Shown here one piece after another: positions 1 through 11,504 of a DNA stretch of 64,000 bases. The notes beneath the pieces were generated by a model. That model made no database searches, was not told the origin of the DNA, and saw only the letters and a list, made by a program, of their open reading frames with translations. A program made the translations under genes and the position numbers. The stretch lies in the NCBI GenBank assembly GCA_002794775.1, contig NBAY01000008.1, forward strand, positions 806,001 through 870,000, written 5' to 3'. The DNA comes from Porodaedalea pini. Its lineage: Eukaryota > Basidiomycota > Agaricomycetes > Hymenochaetales > Hymenochaetaceae. How positions within the stretch are numbered: the stretch's first letter is position 1; each line of letters opens with the position of its first letter.

Positions 1-2131
1 GGCGAAGTCTCTACTTTCGCAGTCACGTCAACCTTTGTCGCCGCGGCTTTCTGCTTAGCCACATGCTTCTTCCGTGCTGCAGGGTTCACCGGTACGGCAC
101 TCATCATCTCCGCCTTTAGCATCTCCGCCGCACTGAGATTTGCCATACGAATTTGCCGCCTGTTTGCAACCCAGTCGCCGTTCGAGCCAGTGATGGCGGC
201 CACCGCTGCTGCCTTCGCATCTTCGGTACCAGTTCCTGGTGCCGGAGAACCCAAACCTAATGAGCTCGCAGCGTTCTCAAAGCTGTCAAAGTTTGGGCGA
301 GGAGGCAGACCGTGCGTTGACGATAGTCCTGGAGGTGCTGAAGGGGCACCGGTGAGCTGAAGAGTCGCTGAAGGTTTGGCAGACACGATGGATCCACCAT
401 TGCGCCCTTCGGCCTCAAGCTTACGCCTCTTCGTGTTTTGCTCTTGCCTTTCTTCGGCTACGCAAATGCAAACAAATCGGATGAATATCATATCTCAAAA
501 AGCGGTCAAATAAGCAGCTCAGCGGACCTTCGCGTCTACGCCTGAAGATTTCATCCTCACGGCTGGCGAGACCCTCAAGGATGATTTCTGCACGCGCGTA
601 CTCAAGACTTCCGTGATTCGTCACGTATCCTCCCATTCTGGGTAACTCGTTTTTCCAGATTTTCAATAACGTGTCGATAGCTCCTTCACGGATTTCGAGG
701 GAGGGAAGATGGGGAAGGAAATCGTTTCCGACGAAGAAAATGAGGAGCACCCAGTCGTCGATAGCACGTTCAATGTCAAAAGGGAAGGGAGCATTTGCAA
801 TGTTGAGTTCGATTTCAAGATATTCTCGGAGGATAGAGACGTCGAGGAAGATAAATGGTTTCTTTGTGACGGGGGCATTTTTTGTATCGTTGTCATCTGC
901 TTTTATCTTCTTCTCACCAGTACATTGAGCAGCATAATGTCCCTCCTGTCCGCAAATACGGCAAGCTGTCGGGCTGGTGTCTTGGAAGAATACATCCTCA
1001 CGAAGAACACGAAAATGAGGTTCATGGGTAGCAAGGGACAGCATGATAAGATCGGCATCCTAAACAGCAGTTAAAGCATGAGTTCATACCGAACCAAACT
1101 TAACGACCAAGAAACTTACCAAGCCATAAATTACATGACGCGTGTTGGGATCATGCCCAGGGTTGGTACGCTGTCTACGAATGAAGTCCATAATTTTGTG
1201 TTCCCCCTCACCCGGAACGCTCGCGTCCGAGATAATGACTTCGAGTTGCTTCCAGCCTGGATCGATGTTCATCTTCTGCACAACCCAGTATCGCAACGAC
1301 TGCGCAAGGAGGTCCATAAAAGGCGTTCCGGGTGTAATAGCATTAGAGTCCCATGCTTTTTTGTCTCTCATTTCGTCTGTAATGGTCTGACCCATAGCTA
1401 ATAAAATGCTCAGTAAATGTGTCAGAATTTGAGAGCATGCAAAACTCACATTCCCAAAGCACCAGCGATTCCTTCCTTGCCTCCTCCTTTTCTTTTGCTT
1501 CCTGAGATGACCGAAAGCGACGAGACCGCTGCTGATTCATCTTCGCACGGGGAGCAACACCATCTGCAAGAGAATGTATAAAGTGTGACAAACATGCAAG
1601 GGGTGTGAGACGCACCGATAGCCATCAATAACAACTTGCGAGGCCTTATCATGTTCACAACGCGTTCCGTATATTTGAATACTTCGATCATCATCTCTTC
1701 TTCAGTCTCAGGCGCGGGCCTGCCTTCAGGGTGTGTGCAAGGATGCACCTCGAAAAACGTTAATTGATAGCAGGAACGGGCTAGTAATTGATACTCACGA
1801 TGCCGTTCATGTCCAAGTACAGGTTATCAAATTCCGTGCCATTAGGATTGGGTCCATTAAAGTCTATAGGTATCGCAACGTCCTTGCCATCCTGGCCAGT
1901 AACTTTTACTTCATCTTCTTCAACAACGGGTAGAACTGTCCGACAATTCCAATTAGAATTACAAAATGCGACTTGGTACAAGATTCGTAACTCACCGATT
2001 TTAGGATATTTCTTGCTGAGCCATCTGAAGAGAGCAGGAACACCCTGCATGGAACGAAAAGAGCATTAGAGTTCGTGTCGAAAAAAAAAGGGAGGTATAT
2101 GACACGGTAGAAGTGGCAATTAACGTACCAT
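1..2131 (-). CDS. rat1: 5'-3' exoribonuclease 2 (Rat1/Dhp1/XRN2), 5' part of gene, runs off left edge
   Basis: Nuclear 5'-3' exoribonuclease acting in transcription termination, rRNA processing and RNA turnover. The N-terminus [16 protein letters not shown], the stretch [17 protein letters not shown] and the acidic active-site region [16 protein letters not shown] are diagnostic of XRN nucleases. A CCHC zinc knuckle ([14 protein letters not shown]) and [12 protein letters not shown] follow, and a basic, low-complexity linker reaches position 1. That architecture fits Rat1 rather than cytoplasmic Xrn1. At least six introns are visible with closing phases; one donor, after REGP near 510, is a weak GTCCGC. 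The first exon appears to be only the ATG (2129-2131), followed by GTACGT and an acceptor at 2045-2046. An in-frame ATG at 2048-2050 is an alternative start. The gene diverges from eIF2B-delta. The C-terminal half lies outside the window. Confidence 0.95.
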
Positions 2132-2521
2132 GTTAAGTAGGACTACTTTGTTGAATTAGACGCTTCGCTTTAAATAGGATAATATAACAGGTTGTTTCTT
2201 TTAAGATCTCGAGCGAGTATGAGTGCCAAAGTGCGGAGGATGCGACTGCGGTGGTGCACGTCGCTGACAGAGTGCTGTTACGGACTTGGCATCACGTTCG
2301 GTGACAACTGGGGAAGTGCTAGTAAAGTCGCATGAATATACCTCCTCTTTTGGGAAACGTGCATATCCACAAGTGAGTCACAAACGCGAACCTGGTACTT
2401 ACCGTGTTTTGCTTGCTCGGAGTCTGTCGCTTTCGTGTCTCTGTCTAGTTGTAACATCTGTCTTGCACGCAACCAGTCTGTACTTCACTCTGCCAGCATC
2501 TTATTTCAAAACCTTACAGGC
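2132..2521. promoter_or_regulatory. Divergent intergenic region between rat1 and eIF2B-delta
   Basis: A 390-nt gap separates the two divergent start codons, so it probably holds both promoters. No clear TATA box is visible. A TTACAG acceptor-like site ends 2 nt before the eIF2B-delta ATG, so an intron in that gene's leader is possible but not shown. Confidence 0.5.
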
Positions 2522-4129
2522 ATGGCCGCACCGCTTACTGACTTAACGCGGGCTGCTTCAGCAACTGCAGGGTCAAGCACTTCACCGCTCCTGAGCAATA
2601 GCATCGCAACTCCCGCGGGGCAAGCAGCAGAGAAGATGAACCCAAGAAATTTGACGAAGGCACAGCGGAGAGAACTGCAGGAAGCCCAGCGTGCTGCCAA
2701 GGCGGCGGCTTCAGCACAAGGAGGCGAAAAAGGTGGCGCGAAAGGGAAGGGCGTTCCAAAGCCCGGAGCAGTTCAGGGAAATGCACCTGGTACTCCGGGA
2801 AGGGCGAGAAGGCCAACAGAAAGCGGAGACACTCCATCGCGAGCGACTTTCGCGGCTGCGCGGGGCTCAGGGAAGGATGCGCGCGATTCGACCCATGGTG
2901 GTGAGGATGGAGGTACGCAGGCGCGCGGATTACGCATATTCTCGCATTTTGGTCTTCCGAAAGCCCCGAGCAATGTGAAGGGCGACATCCATCCTGCTAT
3001 TGTACGTCTCGGGCTGCAGTTTTCTGGCTTCAAGATCACGGGCGCGAACGCACGCTGTATTGCTACTTTGACTGCATTTAAAACTGTGCGTATTATGCGA
3101 AGTTCTGTTGTAGCAACGCTTAATACATTGGTGTCCAGGTCATACAAGACTACTCGACTCCTCCTAATACGACCCTCTCTCGCCACCTCATGACCCACCT
3201 TAATCCACAAATCAACCACCTTGTTTCGGCGCGGCCTATGGCCGTGACTATGGGCAATGCCATTCGACAATTGAAACTGGAAATCAGTGATTCAGACATT
3301 GATATGCCCGAGCAAGATGTGTGTACCCTTTACCATTAAGTTGTCTATCATCTGATCCTTTCTGTGGATTTAGGCAAAAGATCTTCTGTGTCGTCAAATA
3401 GACAACTACATTCGGGATCGGATAATCATTGCAGACCAGGTCATCCAAGATTCTGCAGGCCAGAAAATCAGGGATGGCGATGTTATCCTCACGTTTGCAA
3501 GGTTTGATTTCGTTTGATCCTTAAAGAGAGTGGCTTTTGAGTGACGTTTTTGTATTGTCAGATCATCTGTGGTTGAAAAAGTTTTGCTTCGTGCACATGA
3601 AGATGGGAAACAGATATCTGTCATTGTCGTCGACTCACGACCAATGTTGGAGGGCAAACATCTGTTATCTGTGCTCACAGCTGCGAACATCCCTTGCACG
3701 TACTTGCTGCTTCCCGCTCTCGGTTCCGTCATCAGCCAGGCGAGCACTGTGCTTCTCGGGGCACACTCCTTGCATGCGGATGGAGCAGTTTATGCACGCG
3801 CAGGCAATGCACTCGTCGCTCTGCTCGCGAAGACTCACGGCGTGCCTGTCCTTGTATGCTGCGAGACACACAAGTTCGCGGAGGGCGTCATCCTCGACGG
3901 CTTCACAAAGAACGAGCTTGCACCTGTTGGCGATTTGTTCCATAGCTTTCCTCGCGTGGTTCCGCGGGACCGGCTAATATTGGACCCGTGTCCAAATCTC
4001 GAGATCCTTAGTCCGCTGTACGATTTGACGCCACCAGCGAATATCACTGCAGTGGTGACGGAAGTCGGGATTATCCCTCCCAACTCCATCAGCTCCATCC
4101 CACTCACGCTTGGACGGCAAACGATCTAA
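2522..4129 (+). CDS. gcd2: Translation initiation factor eIF2B subunit delta (Gcd2)
   Basis: Regulatory subunit of the guanine-nucleotide exchange factor for eIF2 in the cytosol. Four exons (2522-3085, 3139-3318, 3374-3501, 3562-4129) close to 479 residues. The first about 150 residues are charged and low-complexity (Lys/Ala/Gln-rich), as usual for the N-terminus of delta. The rest is the eIF2B alpha/beta/delta fold: HPAIVRLGLQFSGFKITGAN, later VIVVDSRPMLEGKHLL, and the C-terminal VGDLFHSFPRVVPRDRL and ITAVVTEVGIIPP blocks. The ATG at 2522 is the first in-frame ATG; the frame is open upstream but without one. The gene is convergent with the AA9 gene at 4552-5510. Confidence 0.95.
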
Positions 4130-4551
4130 GGCACAAAGCATTGTATATCTTGATGTATGCTGGCGGGGCTCAGTATTTTATACGATTTATCGGCGTCAGC
4201 TATGATTTTGCGAGAAATTTGTTGAGGTCGATGTTCTATCGATACTGTAAAAGTGCAAGCTCACGCTCCTTTTGCTTTGAAATGTTTTCGTCAGCTGCCT
4301 GGTGATCAAGTTACACTGTACCTGGGGGACTCTTTAGGCCACGATCCTGCCGACAAATCTCCCACTGTCTTGACACTTGAGGTTTTCATGGAACTTGTTA
4401 TGAGGCCACTTGCGCATGACCATATATCAACACGCATTATACAAATTCAAAATCTTTTCAACGTTCTGTCTTACAAATTACGATCAACCAATCAAGCTGC
4501 TCTCGCAGTTTAAGACCTTTTTCATCGTCTATCTGCAGTTCCGTCGCGCGT
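4130..4551. other. Convergent 3' intergenic region
   Basis: A 420-nt AT-rich stretch between two convergent genes, presumably both 3' untranslated regions. Short open frames here have no recognisable content. Confidence 0.5.
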
Positions 4552-5510
4552 CTAAGACCAGTCCCCAGCGTCATTGTCGTTCTCCGTCGAGCCTATGGAT
4601 TGAAATATGTAAGTCACAAATATCATCTTGCGAGTCAGCGCAGGCTTACCAGACGGCCAGACGGGGCCACCTGGGAAATCGTACGTCTGGGGCACGGGAT
4701 AGTATATGTCGATTGTAATGCCGGGGTCTGAGCCCTGGTATGCGCCAGGGAACGATACGCCCGAGACCGCCGTTGTGCTGGAGGCACCACCTGTGACGTT
4801 GATCTGTACGCAGGACGAATAGAACTGCGCGCCAGGGTAGGTTGACGCGACTTGCAGACCAATGGTTTCGACGCGCATGAGGTATTGTCCGGAGGGGAGC
4901 GTGCTCGGGATCGTGAAGTAGTACTGCCCGTTTGGGAGCGGGGAAGACCAGCCACCTGAGTCTCCGGCGAGAGCAGCGTTGACGATGCCCTGCTGAGAGA
5001 TCTGCGACGTTCGCAATTAATGTGAGTTTATCGCCATGGTTGACCGCGAGCAGCGTGTGACGGACCTTCGTCCATGTCAAGCCAGTGATTGTCGGGGTGG
5101 TCGCATTTGACACTTGCGCAACGTACACGAGGTTCGGTCCCGGGTGCGCACCCTGGTCCCACTGTGCGACGACGGTCGCCCCGGCAGGGACAGTCGTGAC
5201 TCCGGAGACAGGGATGTCGCCATTAACGTTGCAGATCTTTAAGCAGACGCGTTCCAGCAGACACAGCATCATACTTGAAATTAATACATACGATGTCATC
5301 CTAGGGTCAAAAGTTGAGAACTATTGGCGGCAGCGAAACAATGGAAGGGACACATACAGAAGTTACATCCGTAACTGGAGAGTTCGAGGGTGGGAGACGC
5401 ACTGAATCCGTCTCGAATGCACCGCCGTTGACGGAGATGGCCGTCATACGGACATGCGCGAACGCCGAGCCGGCAGCAAGTAGAACTGCGAGGACTTGAG
5501 CACCAAACAT
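4552..5510 (-). CDS. Secreted AA9 lytic polysaccharide monooxygenase, single domain
   Basis: Copper-dependent oxidative cleavage of cellulose outside the cell. Five exons (5358-5510, 5292-5300, 5066-5236, 4650-5001, 4552-4592) close to 241 residues. The signal peptide [18 protein letters not shown] is cleaved before His19, the N-terminal copper-brace histidine required in AA9. The second copper histidine lies in [13 protein letters not shown]. The axial tyrosine block is [27 protein letters not shown] is another AA9 hallmark. There is no carbohydrate-binding module; the protein ends soon after the catalytic domain. Exon 2 is a 9-nt micro-exon encoding Asp-Asp-Ile, which restores the family motif DDIxCNV. 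A TATAAAA box lies about 65 nt upstream of the ATG. Confidence 0.93.
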
Positions 5511-5574
5511 TGCAGCACACTAGTACTGAAGACCAGTTTGAACCTGCAGTGGCCCGAGTCATCTCTAACTCTCA

Positions 5575-5581
5575 TTTTATA
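5575..5581 (-). promoter_or_regulatory. Probable TATA box of the AA9 gene at 4552-5510
   Basis: On the minus strand the sequence reads TATAAAATGAG, 65-71 nt before the start codon. The short leader is typical of strongly expressed secreted-enzyme genes in basidiomycetes. Confidence 0.55.
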
Positions 5582-6831
5582 CTTGACGAACTAAAGTCAG
5601 CAGGAAGAAAATAGCCATTTAGCCGACATTCAGGCCAGAGTCTTACTTTACATTCCGAGCTCATTCCGGGGGCGTCTTCAGCTCATCGAATTTTCGGAAG
5701 AACTGAACATTCGTATGTCGCTATCACAGAGCAGTCGGAAGAAATAACATGGCGCAACATCGGCATAGAGAGGCAAGGCGTGTCATGTTACAGGCGATAA
5801 AAATAGAAAGGGACTCGAATTCAATTGGTTGGTTCACGCCAGAGACTTCGGACTCATCTCGGTAGACTGGTCGCTAAAGAGCTGCTTCTTGCGTTTCATG
5901 CAACTGCCAGCAGGGCCCCGAGAACGTTCTCTATTCTGCCGACACGTGTTCAGTGACTCGTTGAACCCGCGTCAAATCAAGGAAATTGAAGTTTTTTTTT
6001 CGTTCACTGCAGTAAGGATGCGCTCAAACTGGTATCAGGAAAATCTGATCCATTATCGTAACTGGGAAATTCTGCCGGCGCCGTAACAATGACAAACTAG
6101 GAGTCGAGTTTTGCTGTGCGTTGCTCGTTTCCAACACGCACTAAATGATGCTCCCACTCCCTTTCCCCGTGTAACTCGGTAGCTCGGGTCGGTCATAACA
6201 ACCCGGAATGCTCGAGGGAAAACGCGAGTCCGCATAGAGGCATACAAATCGCGGCCATGCTCGGGCGTGAAATTGAAGTCTATGGATTTTTGCAAGTAGC
6301 CGTGACCTTCGAAGACTTGAACAACTTGACAAAAGTTGAAGCGTCTCGCAGGAAAGTGTAAGACGAAGCACAAAACGAAGCATAAATTTAAATTTAAATT
6401 TATTTTGCAGGAAGTTGAACAGTGTCTTCTCAATGATCGTCACTCGAACAGAATGGTGGTGTCACGAGTTACCCACCGTACGCGTATTGTTTATTCGTAG
6501 TGCAGGCGCATCAACGGCATATTGACTAATGACTTGACTGATGCGCCGGTTATTCCGAATTTCGTATGGCAGCACTTCTTGCTCGAGTGTGGGACCGTAG
6601 CTCCTGTAATTGCATTGCACCTCGCTACTCTGGTCTTCCTGATCCTGCAAGAACGCAGAACGTCTTATACAACATTAGCTAGCTGTCACCCCTCAAACTC
6701 AATCTGTTACGCATCGAAGATGATGAACCTGTCGGTATTGCTTCTCGTGGGACCATGTTATAGTTTCTCACTCCAGCATCACACTCCTCGACCTCGAACC
6801 TCTTGCTAGTGACGCAAACCATCGCTCTGGA
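5582..6831. other. Intergenic region upstream of AA9 and GT8 copy 1
   Basis: About 1.25 kb without a supported gene between two divergent genes. It contains an AT-rich palindromic run of repeated AAATTT near 6385-6405. Open frames at 6053-6443 on the minus strand show no family signature. Confidence 0.4.
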
Positions 6832-7867
6832 ATGTCGAAACACGGGTCTCAATCTCTCCCTCCCACTTCCCGTCGCAAAACATGTTTCCTTTGGATATTC
6901 GCGGCCGCTCTAAGCTTGATCGGAATCAAGAGCGTGCTCGCTCCGAAGCATTTGCAAGTATCGTCGTTCGATCTAGATAACTTTCAGCAATTGTAAGTTC
7001 CAATCGCTTCATCTCCGAAGACTCGTCCCTGAAATTGTATCTAGGAGTTCTTTATCACCAGTCGCTGAAGGAGCCTTCTCTGATCATGGCACGGACAGCG
7101 GCGCAATGTTGCTCGATATACCAACACCGGAACAACGTGCAGTTGCGACGATACTCTATTCAGAGTCATTTGCATCCGGCGTGCTCGCTTTAGGACACTC
7201 GTTACGAGCCGTTCAGACTTCAGCTCGCCGGCTTCTTCTCTACTTCCCAGATCGCCTGACCGTCCGGACGCTCTGCCATCTGCAGGCGAACGGCTGGGAG
7301 CTGCATCCCATCACTCACGGGTTAAGCACGCACGAGCAGTACCTAAAGCTCCAGCTTTGGACGTTGGACAAGCTCGACATAAAAAGTGTCATCTACTTGG
7401 ATGGCGATACGCTGGTCCGGCGAAAATTTGACGAGCTGTGGGGACTTTCCTTTCAATTCGCGGCAGTTCCAGAAGTATATGGCGACGCGCGCGGATTTTC
7501 ATTGGATTTCAATACCGGCATGATGCTTCTGCGCACCTCATCTGATGTTTTCAATGATATGCTCAGCAAGATCGATTTCTCTGGCCACAGACGTAACGAA
7601 GGAGACCAGGACTTCTTAAACGAGTACTTCGCGGCACAGGTTGTGAAGTTACCGTACATCTATAACGCAAATCTTGTCATCAAGCAGCGCAGTCCAGCTT
7701 TCTGGACAGCCATTGAGAAAGATATGCGCGTCGTGCGGTATACTGTCGCGAAGCCATTTTTTGAAGAGGAGAGGAAGCGAGCCGTCAAAACGATATGGGA
7801 GCCAGAGATGGGATGGTGGGAGTCGGCATGGCGAGAAACATTCAAGGAGCTGGCTTACAGGTGTTGA
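6832..7867 (+). CDS. GT8-family glycosyltransferase, type II membrane protein, copy 1
   Basis: Predicted Golgi or ER nucleotide-sugar transferase of the glycogenin-like GT8 fold; acceptor unknown. Two exons (6832-6992, 7045-7867) close to 327 residues. The N-terminus is a short cytosolic tail with a basic patch (SRRK), one membrane segment (residues about 18-37) and a stem. The catalytic domain starts at EQRAVATILYSES and has the metal-binding DxD as YLDGDTLV (Asp173-Gly-Asp175), then FNTGMMLLRTSS and YIYNANLVIKQRSP. Compared with copies 3 and 4 the loop before KLQLWTLD is about 8 residues shorter. The metal-ligand histidine of VHYTMxKPF is Arg285 here (VVRYTVAKPF). The intron position and phase are shared by all four copies. 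Confidence 0.85.
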
Positions 7868-8898
7868 CTCTGATCTCATCGGCAAGAGGCAGCAACCATC
7901 TTCACGCCCATTCTACCACATGATGCGGCCGGGAATGCGATTAACTATGTAAAACAAAAGCGACAGTATAATCGAAGGTCTGCATCGCTTGGCATATTTC
8001 TCGAATCTGCTTTTTTGTGGGATAAAAAACACCAATATTTGCTCCCGTTGGACGCATTGCGGGTGGAATCAAGACCGCCTATTGCTAGTATCCTTTGGTG
8101 TTATTTGTACCATCATTTGTACCATGACTTCCAATCAAAGTCCCAGGCCGATGCCTTGCCTTCTTTTTGCCCGACGCATTTAGTTCACTATCAACATGAC
8201 AATTCCTCTGTTACTAACGGTGTTAGTGTTACTAACGGTCGACGTTTGACGAAGGGACATGTTACATGTTAAAATGGGCTCAAGGCTCTCGCTGTTGCCG
8301 GAATGCCGAACTTGTTCGTAAGCGACTAAGACATCTCTTTCACTGTTTCAGGAAGCAAATTTCTGTATGACAAATCAGACGTACATAATCGTGCTGAAGT
8401 CCCCACTGGTACGCCACAGAACACTGATCTTGAGCGTGTGGGTGGCACTCGAAGGCGCTGATTTACTTACTGGTACTTTGCAAAGACAACAGCCAGACGA
8501 AAGCCTGACAATATTAACGGACATTTCAAATGTTTGTTTTTTTTGAACTAATTACCATGCGGGGAACATTTCTTTGCGGTGCACCATAATCAAAGACAAG
8601 AGTGTTCGGTTCGCGCGAGCGCATCCGTATCACTATCAGCTTCATTGTCAATTCGGCTAATATGTCGGGCGCTTTGTTTTCATCTTCCATCACCTGCAGC
8701 TGCACGACGGTCGAACTGCGGAGCGCACTGCTGCGGACTCCGTGATTCATAAGAGCAAGGTTACACACTAACGACAAAGTTCCCTTCACGCGGAAATCGG
8801 CCTTTTGTCTGCTAACAGCCCTCCAACTGCGTCTGCCAGTGGCCCGTCCCAAATCCCTTCCCCTTCTCTCCTGTCCGACCTCACGAAGCTGAGCCGAC
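7868..8898. other. Intergenic region between GT8 copies 1 and 2
   Basis: About 1.0 kb without a supported gene. A 12-nt unit GTTACTAACGGT occurs twice within 8210-8240, separated by GTTAGT. No other structure is apparent. Confidence 0.4.
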
Positions 8899-9971
8899 AT
8901 GTCGAGCAGCGCCTATGGCTATGATTATCTCCCTCTCGCCACAAACCGCAGGAGAAATCATCTCTGGATTTTCGCCGGTGGTCTGGCCGTGCTTGTGATC
9001 GTAAACTTTCTTGTTCTAAGGTGTTTGCGCGCATCCCCTAGTGTTTATGATGCGTTTCAGCCGTTGTAAGCCGCATCTCTCCCATATAAATGGAAGCAAC
9101 GCACCTGAAGCTTATTTTCCTAGAAACGAAATATCACCTGTCCACGAAGCGATCTTAGCCGGTAATGGTAGCGATCCGGCCTTACTCGTTGCACCGAGCC
9201 CAGAGGAACGTGCAGTCGTAACAACACTCTATTCAGAATCATTCGTCAACGCCGTGCTCACCCTTGGTCGCTCATTGCAAGACACCAAGACCTCGGCGCG
9301 CCGCGTTCTTCTTTACTTTCCAGAGCGTCTGTCTGATCGTTCACTCTGCCAATTGCGGGCGGGCGGCTGGGAGCTCCAGCCCATTACGCGTCTTGCCCCA
9401 CCCAACGGCGGAAAAGGGTGTGCACCATCGTTTCCTGGACCAGTATTCAAAACTCCAGCTCTGGACGTTGGACGCGCTCGGTATTAAGAGTGTTGTCTAT
9501 CTAGACGGAGACATGCTTGTTCAGCAGAACTTTGACGAGCTGTGGGCGCTCCCCTATGAATTTGCCGCTGTTCCAGACGTATATGGCGACAACAGGGGCT
9601 TCGTGCTCAGCTTCAACGCAGGGATGATGCTCTTGCGCACATCATCCGATATCTTTAACGATATGCTCAGCAAAATCGAATCTGCAAAATACAGACGATT
9701 AGATGCAGAACAAGGCTTCCTGAACGCGTACTTCGCCTCACAGGTAGTACGGCTACCTTATGTCTACAACGCCAACCTCGTGATCAAGCAACGCAGTCCA
9801 GTGCTATGGCGGGCCATCGAGAAGGACATGCGCGCCGTGCATTACACGATGATGAAGCCGTTCATTGATGAAGAGAGGAAGCAAGCAATAGGGGGGCTCT
9901 GGGAGGCAGAGCTGGAGCAGTGGGATGCGGCCTGGGAAAACGTATCTAGGGAGCTGCGGGAAAAGTGTTGA
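8899..9971 (+). pseudogene. GT8-family glycosyltransferase copy 2, broken by a 1-nt frameshift
   Basis: A tandem paralogue of copy 1 in the same orientation. Exon 1 (8899-9065) encodes a cytosolic tail with YGYDYLPLA, as in copies 3 and 4, and a membrane segment. Exon 2 starts at 9124 after a TTTTCCTAG acceptor and reads in frame through the GT8 N-terminal half. A single extra base at 9419, between codons for Gly and Val, shifts the frame, and translation would stop at 9485-9487. From 9420 the original frame resumes and stays open to 9971, with DGD (VVYLDGDMLVQ), FNAGMMLLRTSS and AVHYTMMKPF intact. Only one lesion is seen, so this is either a very young pseudogene or a sequencing error. Confidence 0.8.
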
Positions 9972-11504
9972 TATTCAGGAGAGAGCCTACTTCGAATTCA
10001 GCAAGCGGTTTTATGCCTTTATCATGTCTCGTGGACACCTTTCGAGATTCACGCGAGCTAAAAGCAGGACGAGTGCTTTCAGGTATTTCCTTGACGGATG
10101 GTCTGGCTTCTCTAGCCGTCTCGATGAAGACCTATTGCGTGCCTGGTAGTAACCATCAGTCTCTCCGGGCAATGCAAATGCGCGTTAGCACCTTTTGGAA
10201 ATATTTCGTGTTGATGGATGAATCGGTGCATCCATCTTGTCGACTGCCAGCCTCGCATAACTGTCTTTGCAAGATACTTCTCATCGATCACGCTACATCT
10301 GTCTGTTCGAAACACAGCACAGCTCTGAAAGCGTTCCGTTTCCCGCGAGACTAGATTCAAAGATATACGAAACATCGCAATTCGGTGCGGTAGTCTTCCA
10401 TCGGCCGAACCCGGTACAGTTGCTGGAGTACTCAGTGGCGTATAAAGTACGCCAGAAAGCGTAAGGACAGCAAGACAATGTGGAGACTCGTGGGAAGCAA
10501 TACTGAGAAGTGCTGTGTCCTCGTGCCTTTATTCATCACTCTTTAGGCGCCCTCAGAAGAGATGAGCCAGCCTCGTCTGATTTGAGATCCAGAGCTTTGT
10601 TGCATAGCCCGTGCTGCACCTCTGGAAACCGAAGCTCAAGGACGCAATCATAAACCGACCACTCCCTTCGTCCCAAAATACTACGGCCACGAATCATTTT
10701 CTAGTCTCACTGCAAGACTACTGGCAATCATAGTAAGCTATCAAATTCTCTCTGTCTCGCTTCTCAAAGATCCCAGCCCATTGCCCCTGACCATCTACAA
10801 TCGTCTCTGATCCCATCTATGTTGTCTGAGATCGTTTCGTCTGCGCGTTTCTTGTATGTACTACTGTGATCAGATCAGTAAGTACCACTGCCAAGCCCGC
10901 CAAAATGTATTCCAAGCTCTCAATTTTGCTCCAACAAAGTTTGCGGCAAAGATTATTCTTCAGGTGATGGAGACAATCAAGCTGCCCTTTCTCCGTAGAC
11001 TTACGGCGGTTAACATGTATTTGTTCTAAATGCAATCCAGAAAACATTTCTGAACGAATACCCATGACGGTGGGTCAGACTATATTCTATCACTGGTTTT
11101 GAGGGCTAGACTGATGCAGTCCTAACTCGAATTCCCGCGCTCCCAGAGTTGTATCAAGACATCTCAACAATTATAATGTCAGTCGATTCACGATAGTTTC
11201 GCGTAGTCTGACAGCCGTGAGGCAGCATGAGGTAAAGAAATAAAAAGTTGAACATACCGCTGCTATTCCATAATAGTTTTGTGCTTTGATCTTCTCCTTG
11301 ATCTTTCTCTCACATTCCATATTGGCAGGCATCCAGAATAGTAGTGAGTTTTTGGAATAACTGCCACTAGTACTGGTTATAAACGACTGTGTGTAAACAA
11401 GAACAAACGGAACGAGTAGCACCTATTCAATACAGTAATTTTGCTTTGTCATCAAGCAGCTTGAGGGCGAACTCACGTCTCGACTGGCGCTCTTCGTGCA
11501 TCGA
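9972..11504. other. Intergenic region with a weak coding-like stretch on the minus strand
   Basis: About 1.5 kb. A minus-strand stretch at 11260-11422 follows an acceptor-like site and encodes a hydrophobic run then a lysine-rich helix, ending at a possible GTATGT donor. I could not extend it into a gene. The remainder shows nothing. Confidence 0.3.

Noticed and set aside
8210..8240. Short direct repeat GTTACTAACGGT as an operator or mobile-element end
   Set aside because: Only two units, not associated with any other boundary or promoter; consistent with a small slippage duplication.
11260..11422. Minus-strand coding-like stretch between acceptor-like and donor-like sites
   Set aside because: I could not join it to any further exon or recognise a family; AT-rich DNA gives such frames by chance.
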